Under the pieces are notes generated by a model that was not told the origin of the DNA, ran no database searches, and saw nothing but the letters and a program-made list of their open reading frames with translations. From assembly GCF_029892105.1 (NCBI RefSeq), contig NZ_JARZAJ010000017.1, forward strand, positions 1 to 64,000: a stretch of DNA of 64,000 nt, written 5' to 3'. The DNA is from Kitasatospora sp. GP82 (GTDB lineage Bacteria; Actinomycetota; Actinomycetes; Streptomycetales; Streptomycetaceae). The position numbers and the translations under genes were made by a program. The first letter of the stretch is position 1. Each line of letters starts with the position of its first letter. Positions 7,736 to 15,043 of the stretch are shown here, one piece after another.

Positions 7736-9400
7736 TCAGCGCCAGCAGGGAGCCAGATAGGTGTCGTACAGCCAGTGGGCCAGCGTGCTTTTCCCCGGCG
7801 TGAGTTGGGCGCTGCCGGTGCGGTCCGACGGGGCCCGGGTGGTGGTGAGCGGGTAAGCGGTGGCGGGCAGCGACAGGGTGGTGCTGGTCATGGGGGCGAA
7901 TGCGGAGAGCGGCGCGGTGGTGGCCGTGCTCCGCTCGGACCCGATCACGGCCTCGCCCGTCGTGGTGTGTCGCATCAACCCGGCGCGGTAGAGGTGTACG
8001 GCCGTTCCCGCGTGGATGGCGGAACGGTCGGCCGAGGGCGGTAGGAGCAGTTCCAGCTGCCCGTCGTCGCGTACGGTGTAGCCGCCGGCCACGGTGCAGG
8101 GGATGCGGACGAACAGCAGGGCGCAGACCACGGCGGCTGTGAACGCGGTGGCCGACAGGGCGATCCGCCACCGGGTGGCGCCGGCCGTGCGGGCTTCGGC
8201 GGCCGTGCGCACCGCGCCGCGTACCAGGAGCCACATCAGGTAGCCCGATGCGCACACCATCAGGATCGCTCCGGCGGTGCCCATCCGTTGGAGCAGCGAG
8301 GCGAAGGTGCCCAGCGCCGGGATCACGATGAACAAGGGGGCGGCCATGCAGACGAGGCCGAAAGGAAAGGCCCACCGCAGCTGCGGCAGCTCCGGTCGGT
8401 ACCGGCCGCCGTAGAGCAGTCGTGCGATCCGGTGGCGGGCGTCGGTCATCGCCCGGTCACGCAGGTGCGGGATGTCCAGGTGGCTCATCAGGGCCAGGTA
8501 GCCGTCCAGTCGGACCACCGGCAGCAGGTTGACCGTTCCGGCGAGGTAGCCTGCCGCGGCGAACAGCAGCAGCCCGTCCTGCCACCGGCCCGGCGGCGGA
8601 ACGAGCGCGGCCAGCGCCGCGGAGCCGGCGATGACCCACTGGGTGGCGATGCCGGCCAGGGCGACCCGGACGCGCTGCTCGTTGCGGGACAGCCGCCAGC
8701 CGTCGGAGACGTCGCAGAAGAAGGCGGGCGAGAGGTAGAACAGCATCACGCCCATGCGGCTCGGCCGTCCGCCGTAGTAGGCGAGGACCGCCGCGTGGGC
8801 GAGCTCGTGCAGTGCGCTGGCGACGAGCATGGCGACGATGACGCCGGCGTACACGCTCAGCGGCAGTGGTCGTCCGAGGACATCGGAGAGTTCGGGGCCG
8901 AGCGCCGCCAGCGCAGCCAGGCCGCCGGCGGCCAGGAGCGCGCCGATGACGCCCCACCGCTTCAGCCCCAGGAGGGCCATGGCGGGAAGCACTCCGGACA
9001 GCAGCCGCTGCGGGTGGACGACGGTCAGCTGCACGGTCAGCGGCGGTACGAACTTCAGGCGGGGAACCCGCCGGGGCGCACTGCGATTCGTGTCGGCACC
9101 GCCGTGGAACACCTTGGCCACAATCAGTCTGCGCACAGCGGTATCCACCACGGCGGTGGTCCAGCGAGCGCCGAGGACGGCAGCCAGTTCCTCGTGTCCT
9201 CTGGTGCCGTCGGCGGCCCGGGCCAGGTGCGCCAAGTCGGCCCCCACCCGCAGGTAGTGCTCGCCGCGTTGGATGATCCACGGTGCGTCCGCGCTGGTCG
9301 GCGGATGGACGGACACGTTGTCGGCGAGCCGGGGGCGGCTGATGTACTCGCTGTCCGTTCCGTTCCCCTCCTGCGGGGCAACGGCGGTATCGCTGGTCAA
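7736..9400 (-). CDS. mpaP: Daptide-type intramembrane M50 metalloprotease
   Basis: 554 residues resembling the daptide intramembrane metalloprotease MpaP, a site-2-protease (M50) relative that probably removes the leader and may aid export. Residues ~40-110 (WIIQRGEHYLRVGADLAHLA) look like a PqqD-type RiPP recognition fold. Several membrane helices follow. The zinc motif HELAH is in VASALHELAHAAVLAYYGG, and the second M50 motif is NLLPVVRLDGY, so the active site looks complete. A soluble C-terminal region of ~150 residues ends the protein. The start is TTG at 9,400, supported by GAGGGAGAG five bases upstream. It follows the precursor gene across a 108-base gap that contains a strong hairpin. 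Confidence 0.85.
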   Translation of the reverse strand: MTSDTAVAPQEGNGTDSEYISRPRLADNVSVHPPTSADAPWIIQRGEHYLRVGADLAHLARAADGTRGHEELAAVLGARWTTAVVDTAVRRLIVAKVFHGGADTNRSAPRRVPRLKFVPPLTVQLTVVHPQRLLSGVLPAMALLGLKRWGVIGALLAAGGLAALAALGPELSDVLGRPLPLSVYAGVIVAMLVASALHELAHAAVLAYYGGRPSRMGVMLFYLSPAFFCDVSDGWRLSRNEQRVRVALAGIATQWVIAGSAALAALVPPPGRWQDGLLLFAAAGYLAGTVNLLPVVRLDGYLALMSHLDIPHLRDRAMTDARHRIARLLYGGRYRPELPQLRWAFPFGLVCMAAPLFIVIPALGTFASLLQRMGTAGAILMVCASGYLMWLLVRGAVRTAAEARTAGATRWRIALSATAFTAAVVCALLFVRIPCTVAGGYTVRDDGQLELLLPPSADRSAIHAGTAVHLYRAGLMRHTTTGEAVIGSERSTATTAPLSAFAPMTSTTLSLPATAYPLTTTRAPSDRTGSAQLTPGKSTLAHWLYDTYLAPCWR

Positions 9401-9452
9401 GGTCTCTCCCTCACGTCGCTCCGGGACCTGGCCGCAGCCGAGGTGAGGAGCG

Positions 9453-9492
9453 GGTGCCGGGATACGGGGAAGGCTCCCCGCGTCCCGGCACC
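9453..9492 (-). terminator. Strong hairpin just after the precursor gene (terminator or attenuator)
   Basis: A 40-base near-perfect palindrome starts 16 bases after the precursor stop. A 10-bp outer stem (GGTGCCGGGA with TCCCGGCACC) and a 6-bp inner stem (CGGGGA with TCCCCG) are separated by a 2x2 mismatch and capped by GCCT. No T-run follows. A leaky terminator or RNA-stabilising hairpin here would give more precursor mRNA than mRNA for the downstream protease and LanKC genes, as in many RiPP clusters. Confidence 0.7.
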
Positions 9493-9508
9493 GCCTGGTG
9501 TCATGCCA

Positions 9509-9670
9509 TCAGGTCGCGACGATGACGCTGCCGATGCTGACGGTCGCAACGCTCCAGACGGCGTTGCTCCAGTTGAACGGGGCGTCCATGCCCTCGAGCT
9601 CCTGCATGTCAAGCTCCAGGTCCTGCATGCCCAGCTCCAGCTCCAGCGAGCTGTTGATGTTCTCCTGCAT
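9509..9670 (-). CDS. mpaA: Daptide-type RiPP precursor peptide, Cys-free, C-terminal Thr
   Basis: A 53-residue peptide with an ideal Shine-Dalgarno (GAGAGGAGGAGAACACA before ATG). The leader begins MQENINSSLELELGMQDLE and is Glu/Leu-rich, with an imperfect repeat of L-E-L-x-M-Q-D/E. It ends near the acidic EGMDAP stretch. The core (about residues 31-53) reads FNWSNAVWSVAT then VSIGSVIVAT: hydrophobic, with Ser at 35, 40, 45 and 48, Thr at 43, and a terminal Thr53. Daptide precursors end in Thr, which is converted to the aminated C-terminus. There is no Cys anywhere, so thioether rings are impossible. It lies between the dehydrogenase and protease genes of the same operon and was found by reading the gap. 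Confidence 0.9.
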   Translation of the reverse strand: MQENINSSLELELGMQDLELDMQELEGMDAPFNWSNAVWSVATVSIGSVIVAT

Positions 9671-9713
9671 TGTGTTCTCCTCCTCTCCGACGGTCGGGGA
9701 CGGTCAGGGTCGT

Positions 9714-9745
9714 CCGGTCCACATCCGTACGCGGTGGTGGACCGG
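9714..9745 (-). promoter_or_regulatory. Hairpin upstream of the precursor gene
   Basis: A perfect 9-bp inverted repeat (CCGGTCCAC with GTGGACCGG) spaced by 14 bases lies in the 104-base gap between the dehydrogenase and precursor genes, about 43 bases before the precursor start. It could mark an RNA processing site, a stability element or an operator for an internal promoter. I see no clear -10/-35 pair beside it. Confidence 0.5.
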
Positions 9746-9774
9746 AAGCTTTCGTGGTGCGCCGCTCGGGCTGC

Positions 9775-10956
9775 TCAGTGCGCCCCGGGCTCGGGTGTGC
9801 GCACGGCGTCCCCGAGCACTGCCCGGACGTCTCCGAGCGTCAGGCCGCCCAGGGCAGGCAGTCCTGCTCCCCAGGCGCGGACCGTGCGCTGTGCGATCGC
9901 GTCCAGGTCGGCGGGGTGCGCCGTCAGACGGCGCTCGACGCCCCAGTGCTCCAGCAGAGCGGCGATGCCGGCCGACGGCTCGGCGGGCAGCGGCCGCGGG
10001 GCGGCGGAACGCAGCCCCTTCCACAGACGTTCGAGTCGTTCGGCCGAGCCAAGTCGCCGATCACCGGCGGCAGTACGCTGGAACAGCGTCGGGAGCAGGG
10101 CCGCGACGGCCGTCATCTTGCGGACACCGAGGGCGGTGGACAACTCGTTGGCGATGTACCAGCCCCGCAGGGCGAAGGGATCGCGGTCCAGCTGCAGCCA
10201 GTCGCTGTGGGTGAGGGCACTGATCCTGGCCACCGCTCCGCGGACCTGGTCTCCCGGGCCGTCCCCTACGGCCCGGTAGCCCAGGATGAGGAGTTGGGCG
10301 GCGACCGTCACGGCGAGCGCGTCCTCGACCGGACGGTCCTGCAGGTCGCCCACGTAGACCCCGGCTACCCGGAACAACGCCTCCAGTACGCCCTCGACGA
10401 CGAGTTCGGCGGGCAGCCCGGCCGTGGCCAGGTGGTCGAGCACGGCAAGCTCCGGTGCCAGCGAACGGCCTGCCACCAGCCGCTTGCCCTGCGCGGTGCG
10501 CAGACAGGCGACGCGACTGACCTCCGCGCCGGTGCCGAGCGTGGTGGGAACGGCGAGCAGCGGCAGGGGCCGGGCCCTCTCCCCGGGCAGCAGGAGCAGC
10601 CCGCTGCGCTGCGGAGCGGTCAGCCGGGGAAGCACACCGGGGTCACCTGCCAGTGCGGTCGCCAGCTTCGCCTGGTCCAGGAGGCTTCCCCCTCCGACGG
10701 CGGCGACCAGCCGGCCAGGGCCGTGCCGCAGGCGGTCGGCGAGTTCGGCGACGGACTCCAGAGCGCCCGGCCCGTCCAGGGGGATCACCTCGTGGACCGG
10801 CAGGGCCCGGGAGACCAGCGCGGCGATCGCGCTCCCGGTGAGACGGGCGTCGACGAGCAGGACCGTGGAGGTCCCGGAGGCCCGCCGGGCCGCCCACTCG
10901 GTGAACTCCGCCGCGCTGTACAGCACTCGGGTGGGCTGCTGCCATCCGCCGGTCAC
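9775..10956 (-). CDS. mpaC: Daptide-type RiPP biosynthesis dehydrogenase (iron-ADH fold)
   Basis: 393 residues of the group III (iron-containing) alcohol dehydrogenase fold, matching the daptide dehydrogenase MpaC proposed to oxidise the C-terminal Thr so that it decarboxylates to a ketone. NAD(P)-binding motifs are clear: AAVGGGSLLDQAKL near residue 90 and VPTTLGTGAEVSR near residue 140. By eye, the four usual metal ligands are absent. The 'GxDALxH' segment reads EGVLEALF, and the 'HxxxH...PHG' segment reads IANELSTALGVRKMT. The enzyme may therefore work without iron. The GTG start overlaps the aminotransferase stop by four bases (GTGA). It is the last gene before the precursor. Confidence 0.82.
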   Translation of the reverse strand: MTGGWQQPTRVLYSAAEFTEWAARRASGTSTVLLVDARLTGSAIAALVSRALPVHEVIPLDGPGALESVAELADRLRHGPGRLVAAVGGGSLLDQAKLATALAGDPGVLPRLTAPQRSGLLLLPGERARPLPLLAVPTTLGTGAEVSRVACLRTAQGKRLVAGRSLAPELAVLDHLATAGLPAELVVEGVLEALFRVAGVYVGDLQDRPVEDALAVTVAAQLLILGYRAVGDGPGDQVRGAVARISALTHSDWLQLDRDPFALRGWYIANELSTALGVRKMTAVAALLPTLFQRTAAGDRRLGSAERLERLWKGLRSAAPRPLPAEPSAGIAALLEHWGVERRLTAHPADLDAIAQRTVRAWGAGLPALGGLTLGDVRAVLGDAVRTPEPGAH

Positions 10957-12224
10957 CGGCCGCCTCCCGCCGATGTGCCGAGGCCTGCGAAGAACGTCTC
11001 GGCGCCGCGGGCGACGCAGTCCAGCAGTTCGTCCAGGTCCTCGTCGGTGTAGATGAGCGCGGGGATGAGCTGGACGCCCTGCGGGCCGGGGTGGACGATC
11101 GCGCCGGCCTCCCGGATGGCCGCCACCAGGTCGGCGACGTTCTCCGCCGTCAGGGGCCCGCCGCCAGGCGCACCAAAGCCGAGGTATCGGAAGCAGCCGA
11201 CGCCCTCGGTCACGGTCAGCAGGGGCAGTCGGTCACCGAGGGACTTCAACTCCGCGTCCAGACGGGAGGACAGGCGGTGGCTGAGTGCCTCCGCGTCCAG
11301 CCGCCGCATCTCCTCCAGCGTCGCCAGAATCGCCGCGCAGGTCATCGGAGTTCCGGCCTGGGTCTCGGCGTGGACGAACACCGCGTCGGCGTCGGTGAAG
11401 GCCGCGTCGACCCCGCGGGCGACCAGGACCGCGGCAGCGGCGCAGGTGCCGTTGGTCAGCGCCTTGGAGAGGATCAGGAGATCCGGCTGCCGGGGCCACC
11501 GGCTGGAGGCGAAGTACGGGCCGGTACGGGCGAAGCCGGTGGCGACCTCGTCGGCGACGAGCAGGAAGCCGTGCTGCTCGCGCAGGCGCAGCAGCTCCGC
11601 AAGGAACTCCTCGTCGAGCGGCACCGCTCCGTTGCCCAGCACCGGTTCGACGACCACGGCGGCGATCTGCCCGCCCTGACGGGCGAACAGCGCGTTCAGC
11701 TCGTCGACCGCGTTGGGACTGACGTGGCGGATCAGCCGCTGGTCCACCCCGTACATCCGCTGCCCCATGTCACCACCGGAGAGCGCGAAGCCGCCGAAGG
11801 TGAGGCCGTGGTAGCTCGTACGGAGACCGACGACCAGGGTTCGCTGCGGCTCGCCGCGCAGGGCGTGCAGCTGGCGGGCGAGCTTCATCGCCAGGTCGTT
11901 GGCCGCACCGCCGGAGGTGGAGAACAGCACCCGGCTGAAGTGGTCGCTGCCGCACAGGTCGACCAGTGCCTCGGCGGCCCGGCGGGCATAGGCGTTCTCG
12001 TAGCGGAACACACTCAGGTACGACGCGTCGCGGACAGCCCGGGCGATGGCGTCGGCGATGACCTCGTTGCCGTAGCCGAGAGCGGTGTTCCACAGGCCGC
12101 TGGATCCGCAGAGCAGTTCGCGGCCGTCCGCGAAGCGCACCCGCACCCCATGGGCCGAGACCGCGCACAGCTCGTCACGGCCGTGCCGGCTCGGGGCGAG
12201 CAGAGAGGGCCACACGGCGTTCAT
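10953..12224 (-). CDS. mpaD: Daptide-type RiPP biosynthesis aminotransferase
   Basis: 423 residues, class III (fold type I) PLP-dependent aminotransferase. Visible motifs are SGLWNTALGYGNEVIADAIA, FSTSGGAANDLAMKLAR, SYHGLTFGG, the Asp that contacts PLP in LLVADEVATGFARTG, and the Schiff-base Lys in LILSKALTNG near residue 260. In daptide pathways this enzyme (MpaD) transaminates the C-terminal ketone left after Thr decarboxylation. The ATG at 12,224 overlaps the methyltransferase stop by four bases (ATGA), which decides the start although the frame is open further upstream. Its stop overlaps the dehydrogenase start in the same way. Confidence 0.88.
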   Translation of the reverse strand: MNAVWPSLLAPSRHGRDELCAVSAHGVRVRFADGRELLCGSSGLWNTALGYGNEVIADAIARAVRDASYLSVFRYENAYARRAAEALVDLCGSDHFSRVLFSTSGGAANDLAMKLARQLHALRGEPQRTLVVGLRTSYHGLTFGGFALSGGDMGQRMYGVDQRLIRHVSPNAVDELNALFARQGGQIAAVVVEPVLGNGAVPLDEEFLAELLRLREQHGFLLVADEVATGFARTGPYFASSRWPRQPDLLILSKALTNGTCAAAAVLVARGVDAAFTDADAVFVHAETQAGTPMTCAAILATLEEMRRLDAEALSHRLSSRLDAELKSLGDRLPLLTVTEGVGCFRYLGFGAPGGGPLTAENVADLVAAIREAGAIVHPGPQGVQLIPALIYTDEDLDELLDCVARGAETFFAGLGTSAGGGR

Positions 12225-13036
12225 GCGGCGACCTCCGCGACGAGCAGCACGTCGTGGTGGTGGCTGCCGGTCGGCGGGAGCGGCTGGCAGTCCGTCAGCA
12301 CCAAACCGGCCTGCGCCAACTCGGCCTCCAGCTGCGCCACCGGGAAAACCCCGATCCGGGTGGTGCACACCGTGATCGGAGGCTCCGCCGTCTCGAGGGG
12401 ATGCGGGAAGACAGTGACCGTGCGCACGTCGGCGCCTTCGGTCCAGTGCTCGTACATGCGGAACCGGGTGCCGTCGGCACCGTCGACGTCCATCACCTGC
12501 TCGGTGGTGGAGCTGCCGAAGTCCTGCACGTCCACCGCGGTGAGCAGGAACTTCCCCCCGGGAGCGAGGTGACGGCGGACGCACCGGTAGAGGCCGGCCC
12601 GGCCGGTCGCGTCCAACAGCGAGACGGAGGTTGCACCGAGCACGATCGCTCCGAACTCCCGGCCCAGGTCGAAGGCGCTCATGTCGCCGGGGACGACGGT
12701 GCAGCGACTGCGTCGCGCGACGGGTACGGTCTGCAGGCGCTCCTCCAGGATCCGGATCATGCCCGGCGCCAGTTCGAGGGCGGCCAGCTCGCGCCCCAGG
12801 GTGAGCAGTGGCATCGTCAGCCGGCCCGAACCGGCGGCCAGTTCGAGGATGGGGCCGACGGTCGAGCGCAGCGCACCGACCAGCTCGCGCACTTCGAGGG
12901 GCGAGCTGCCTGCGATCGCGTGGTAGACCGACGCGCCCGCCTCGTCATACAGGTCGTGGAGCACGGCCTTGTCGCCGAGTTCGGCCAGCAGCGCACCGGC
13001 CTGGCCGGGAACGGCGGCCCTCAGGTCCGCACTCAC
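12221..13036 (-). CDS. mpaM: Daptide-type RiPP biosynthesis methyltransferase
   Basis: 271 residues, class I SAM-dependent methyltransferase. The SAM-binding loop is ILELAAGSGRLTMPLL near residue 65, followed by ALELAPGMI and VPGDMSAFDL, with a post-motif FGAIVLGATSVSLLD. The daptide homologue MpaM dimethylates the new C-terminal amine, giving a permanently basic end group. The GTG start at 13,036 overlaps the preceding gene's stop by four bases (GTGA), which fixes the start. The frame continues open upstream only as a shadow of the neighbouring gene. Confidence 0.88.
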   Translation of the reverse strand: MSADLRAAVPGQAGALLAELGDKAVLHDLYDEAGASVYHAIAGSSPLEVRELVGALRSTVGPILELAAGSGRLTMPLLTLGRELAALELAPGMIRILEERLQTVPVARRSRCTVVPGDMSAFDLGREFGAIVLGATSVSLLDATGRAGLYRCVRRHLAPGGKFLLTAVDVQDFGSSTTEQVMDVDGADGTRFRMYEHWTEGADVRTVTVFPHPLETAEPPITVCTTRIGVFPVAQLEAELAQAGLVLTDCQPLPPTGSHHHDVLLVAEVAA

Positions 13037-14031
13037 AGGACGACCCCCGCCCGCTCGAAGAACTGCTGCACCTTCAGGAGCGCGGCCCGCTGGGCGTGCT
13101 GAGCGGCCGCCTCGACCGATCCCTGGCAGAGGAGCAACTCGGCGAGTTCCCCCGCAGCACGGTTGAGTTCGAACAGCCGGGATCCCTCGGAGGTGTAGAG
13201 GTAGGCGGATTCGTCGGTCCACAGCACCAGGTGCCGGGCCGGTGTCCGAACCGGTTCGGCGATGTGGTTCTCCGGCCGCAGGCGTCCACCGAAGCCGGAG
13301 ACGCGCACCCGCAGGACGCCGCGAGATCGCAGGTCCCGCAGCGCGTCCACGGCCAGGAGGTACTCGGTGAGCCACGGCCGGCTCTCCAGCGCCGCGGCAC
13401 GCCGCGCTTCGGGGACCGCGGTGGCGAGGGTGACGGCACAGGGGTGCACGCCGGCGGCGTTCGCCTGCTGCCAGACGGCTTCAAGGTCCTCCAGGTCGTC
13501 GCCCAACCTCCCCAGCGCCGAACCGTACGGTGAGACCGTCACCTCGCCACCGGCCCGGATGTAGAGCCGGTGCCGTGGGCCGGCTCCGTCCAGCGGCGCG
13601 CCCAGCCCCGGGAGATCCGCGAGCAGCAGCGCGGGATTCGCCAGGAACTCGGCGAATTCGCCCTTCTCACGAGCGGTGTCGGCGTCCCCCAGCCACACCT
13701 CGAAATCAGCTTCGTCCGCAATGCGGGCCAGCGTCGGCCCGATCACTGAAACGTACTGGCTAATACTGTAATTCTGCACCTGGAGATAGAAGTCGTCCCC
13801 CAGGGACGCCTCGGCGTTGCACTCGCGGAAGGACCCGCCGTAGCCGACCAGATTTTCGCCGAGGTCCATCCGGTCGCCCGGGGCGAAGATCCGGTGGTGG
13901 CGGTCCTCGGACTCCGCGCCGACCATTTCCTTCACCTCCCCGACATGCCGGAAGTCCTCCAGGACAATGACCCGGCCCGGGCCCCGGCTGCCGGTGGCCC
14001 AAGCCATCAGATCGCGCATTTCACCGCTCAT
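13033..14031 (-). CDS. mpaB: Daptide biosynthesis RiPP recognition protein
   Basis: 332 residues resembling the daptide RiPP recognition protein MpaB. The N-terminal ~240 residues (starting MSGEMRDLMAWATGSRGPGR) match no enzyme family I recognise. Residues ~250-330 (HLVLWTDESAYLYTSEGSRL, FELNRAAGELAELLL) look like the winged-helix PqqD-type RRE that binds leader peptides. It would present the precursor to the dehydrogenase, aminotransferase and methyltransferase. The ATG overlaps the LLM oxidoreductase stop by four bases (ATGA) and its stop overlaps the methyltransferase start, so it is the second gene of the coupled chain. One region near residue 80 is Tyr/Gln-rich (FYLQVQNYSISQYVSV). Confidence 0.8.
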   Translation of the reverse strand: MSGEMRDLMAWATGSRGPGRVIVLEDFRHVGEVKEMVGAESEDRHHRIFAPGDRMDLGENLVGYGGSFRECNAEASLGDDFYLQVQNYSISQYVSVIGPTLARIADEADFEVWLGDADTAREKGEFAEFLANPALLLADLPGLGAPLDGAGPRHRLYIRAGGEVTVSPYGSALGRLGDDLEDLEAVWQQANAAGVHPCAVTLATAVPEARRAAALESRPWLTEYLLAVDALRDLRSRGVLRVRVSGFGGRLRPENHIAEPVRTPARHLVLWTDESAYLYTSEGSRLFELNRAAGELAELLLCQGSVEAAAQHAQRAALLKVQQFFERAGVVL

Positions 14032-15005
14032 CGCGTTTCCTCCATGCCACTCAGCGCAGTGACGATCGTCTTGATCTGACGCATGGCCGCCTGCGGCCCC
14101 CGGACATTCGCCACACCGGTCACATTGATGACCACTTCATCCACGCCGGAATTCCAGAAGGTCTTGATCTGCCCCACGAGCTCATCGACCTCACCCATCA
14201 GGAAGGCACCGCCCTCGATCAGGGATCGCGCATTCACCAGGGGGTCGCTGCTGCTGACGTCGATTCCGGCGCGCTTCAGCATGTCGGCGTAGTGCGGCGC
14301 CTGCATGTGCGAACCGCTACTGGCCACCACGACGGCCTCGACGTCCTGATCGGGCAGCGGCAGTGCCATCGGCACCATCGCGACCACCCGTGGAAGGGGG
14401 CGGCCCACCGCCTCGGCCCCTTCGCGCAGGGCGGGAAGCACCGTCTCCCGCAGATAGGACGCGGGCGTCAGCCAGGTGATGGCGGCATCCGCCACGCGGC
14501 CGGCGAGACGCGCCATGCCCGGTCGCAGCACCCCGAGCCCGACCTGCACCTCTGGCGCGGGGGAGGGCGGAAGAGCGCCTTCGCAGTGGTAGTACTCGCC
14601 GCTGAAATCGAGCAGTTGGCCCTGCAGCAGTCCACGGACGATGGTGACGTACTCCTCGGCTGCGGTCAGCGGGCTGGCGTAGGGCTCACCGCGCATGGCG
14701 CGCTGCAGGGAGGGCCTGCCGGGACCGAAACCCGCGAGCACCGAGTGCCCGGTGGAGAGCGCCAGCGAGCGGGCCTGCATGGCTGCTTCATAGGGGTGAC
14801 GCAACGGCATGAGGCTGACACCCAGCCCCGTCGGCACGCCGAAGCCCGTACCCGCCGCATGTGCGAATCCCTGGTGTGCCTCGACCGCCAGCGACTGCCC
14901 CTGCCACAGACGCGCAGCCCGGGTCCAATGCACCAGCGCCGCGTATGTGGCCAACTGTTCGGGCCGTCGCGGCACAAATGGAACTAGGATCGAGAACGAT
15001 GGCAC
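14028..15005 (-). CDS. LLM-class (F420/flavin-dependent) oxidoreductase, candidate peptide reductase
   Basis: 325 residues, bacterial luciferase-like TIM barrel. Typical segments are GVSLMPLRHPYEAAMQARSL, VLAGFGPGRPS, DFSGEYYHCEG near residue 140 and QVGLGVLRPGMARLAGRVAD. The family uses F420 or FMN to move hydride. In the lexapeptide cluster a family member (LxmJ) reduces dehydroalanine to D-alanine with F420H2. Next to LanKC and a Ser-rich precursor the same role is likely here, but this is inference. It is the first gene of the operon. The GTG start has GGAG eight bases upstream, inside a tandem 20-bp repeat. It overlaps the recognition-protein gene by four bases (ATGA). Confidence 0.85.
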   Translation of the reverse strand: MPSFSILVPFVPRRPEQLATYAALVHWTRAARLWQGQSLAVEAHQGFAHAAGTGFGVPTGLGVSLMPLRHPYEAAMQARSLALSTGHSVLAGFGPGRPSLQRAMRGEPYASPLTAAEEYVTIVRGLLQGQLLDFSGEYYHCEGALPPSPAPEVQVGLGVLRPGMARLAGRVADAAITWLTPASYLRETVLPALREGAEAVGRPLPRVVAMVPMALPLPDQDVEAVVVASSGSHMQAPHYADMLKRAGIDVSSSDPLVNARSLIEGGAFLMGEVDELVGQIKTFWNSGVDEVVINVTGVANVRGPQAAMRQIKTIVTALSGMEETR

Positions 15006-15043
15006 TGAATCACTCCGGGCATGACTGAATTACTCCGGGCATG
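15004..15043 (-). repeat. Tandem 20-bp duplication over the operon's first ribosome binding site
   Basis: Two adjacent 20-bp units (15,004-15,023 and 15,024-15,043) differ at one base. On the coding (minus) strand each holds ATGCCCGGAGT and ATTCAGT, so the Shine-Dalgarno region of the LLM gene is duplicated. The duplication also makes an out-of-frame ATG with a 12-codon reading frame that runs across the LLM start. Confidence 0.85.
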
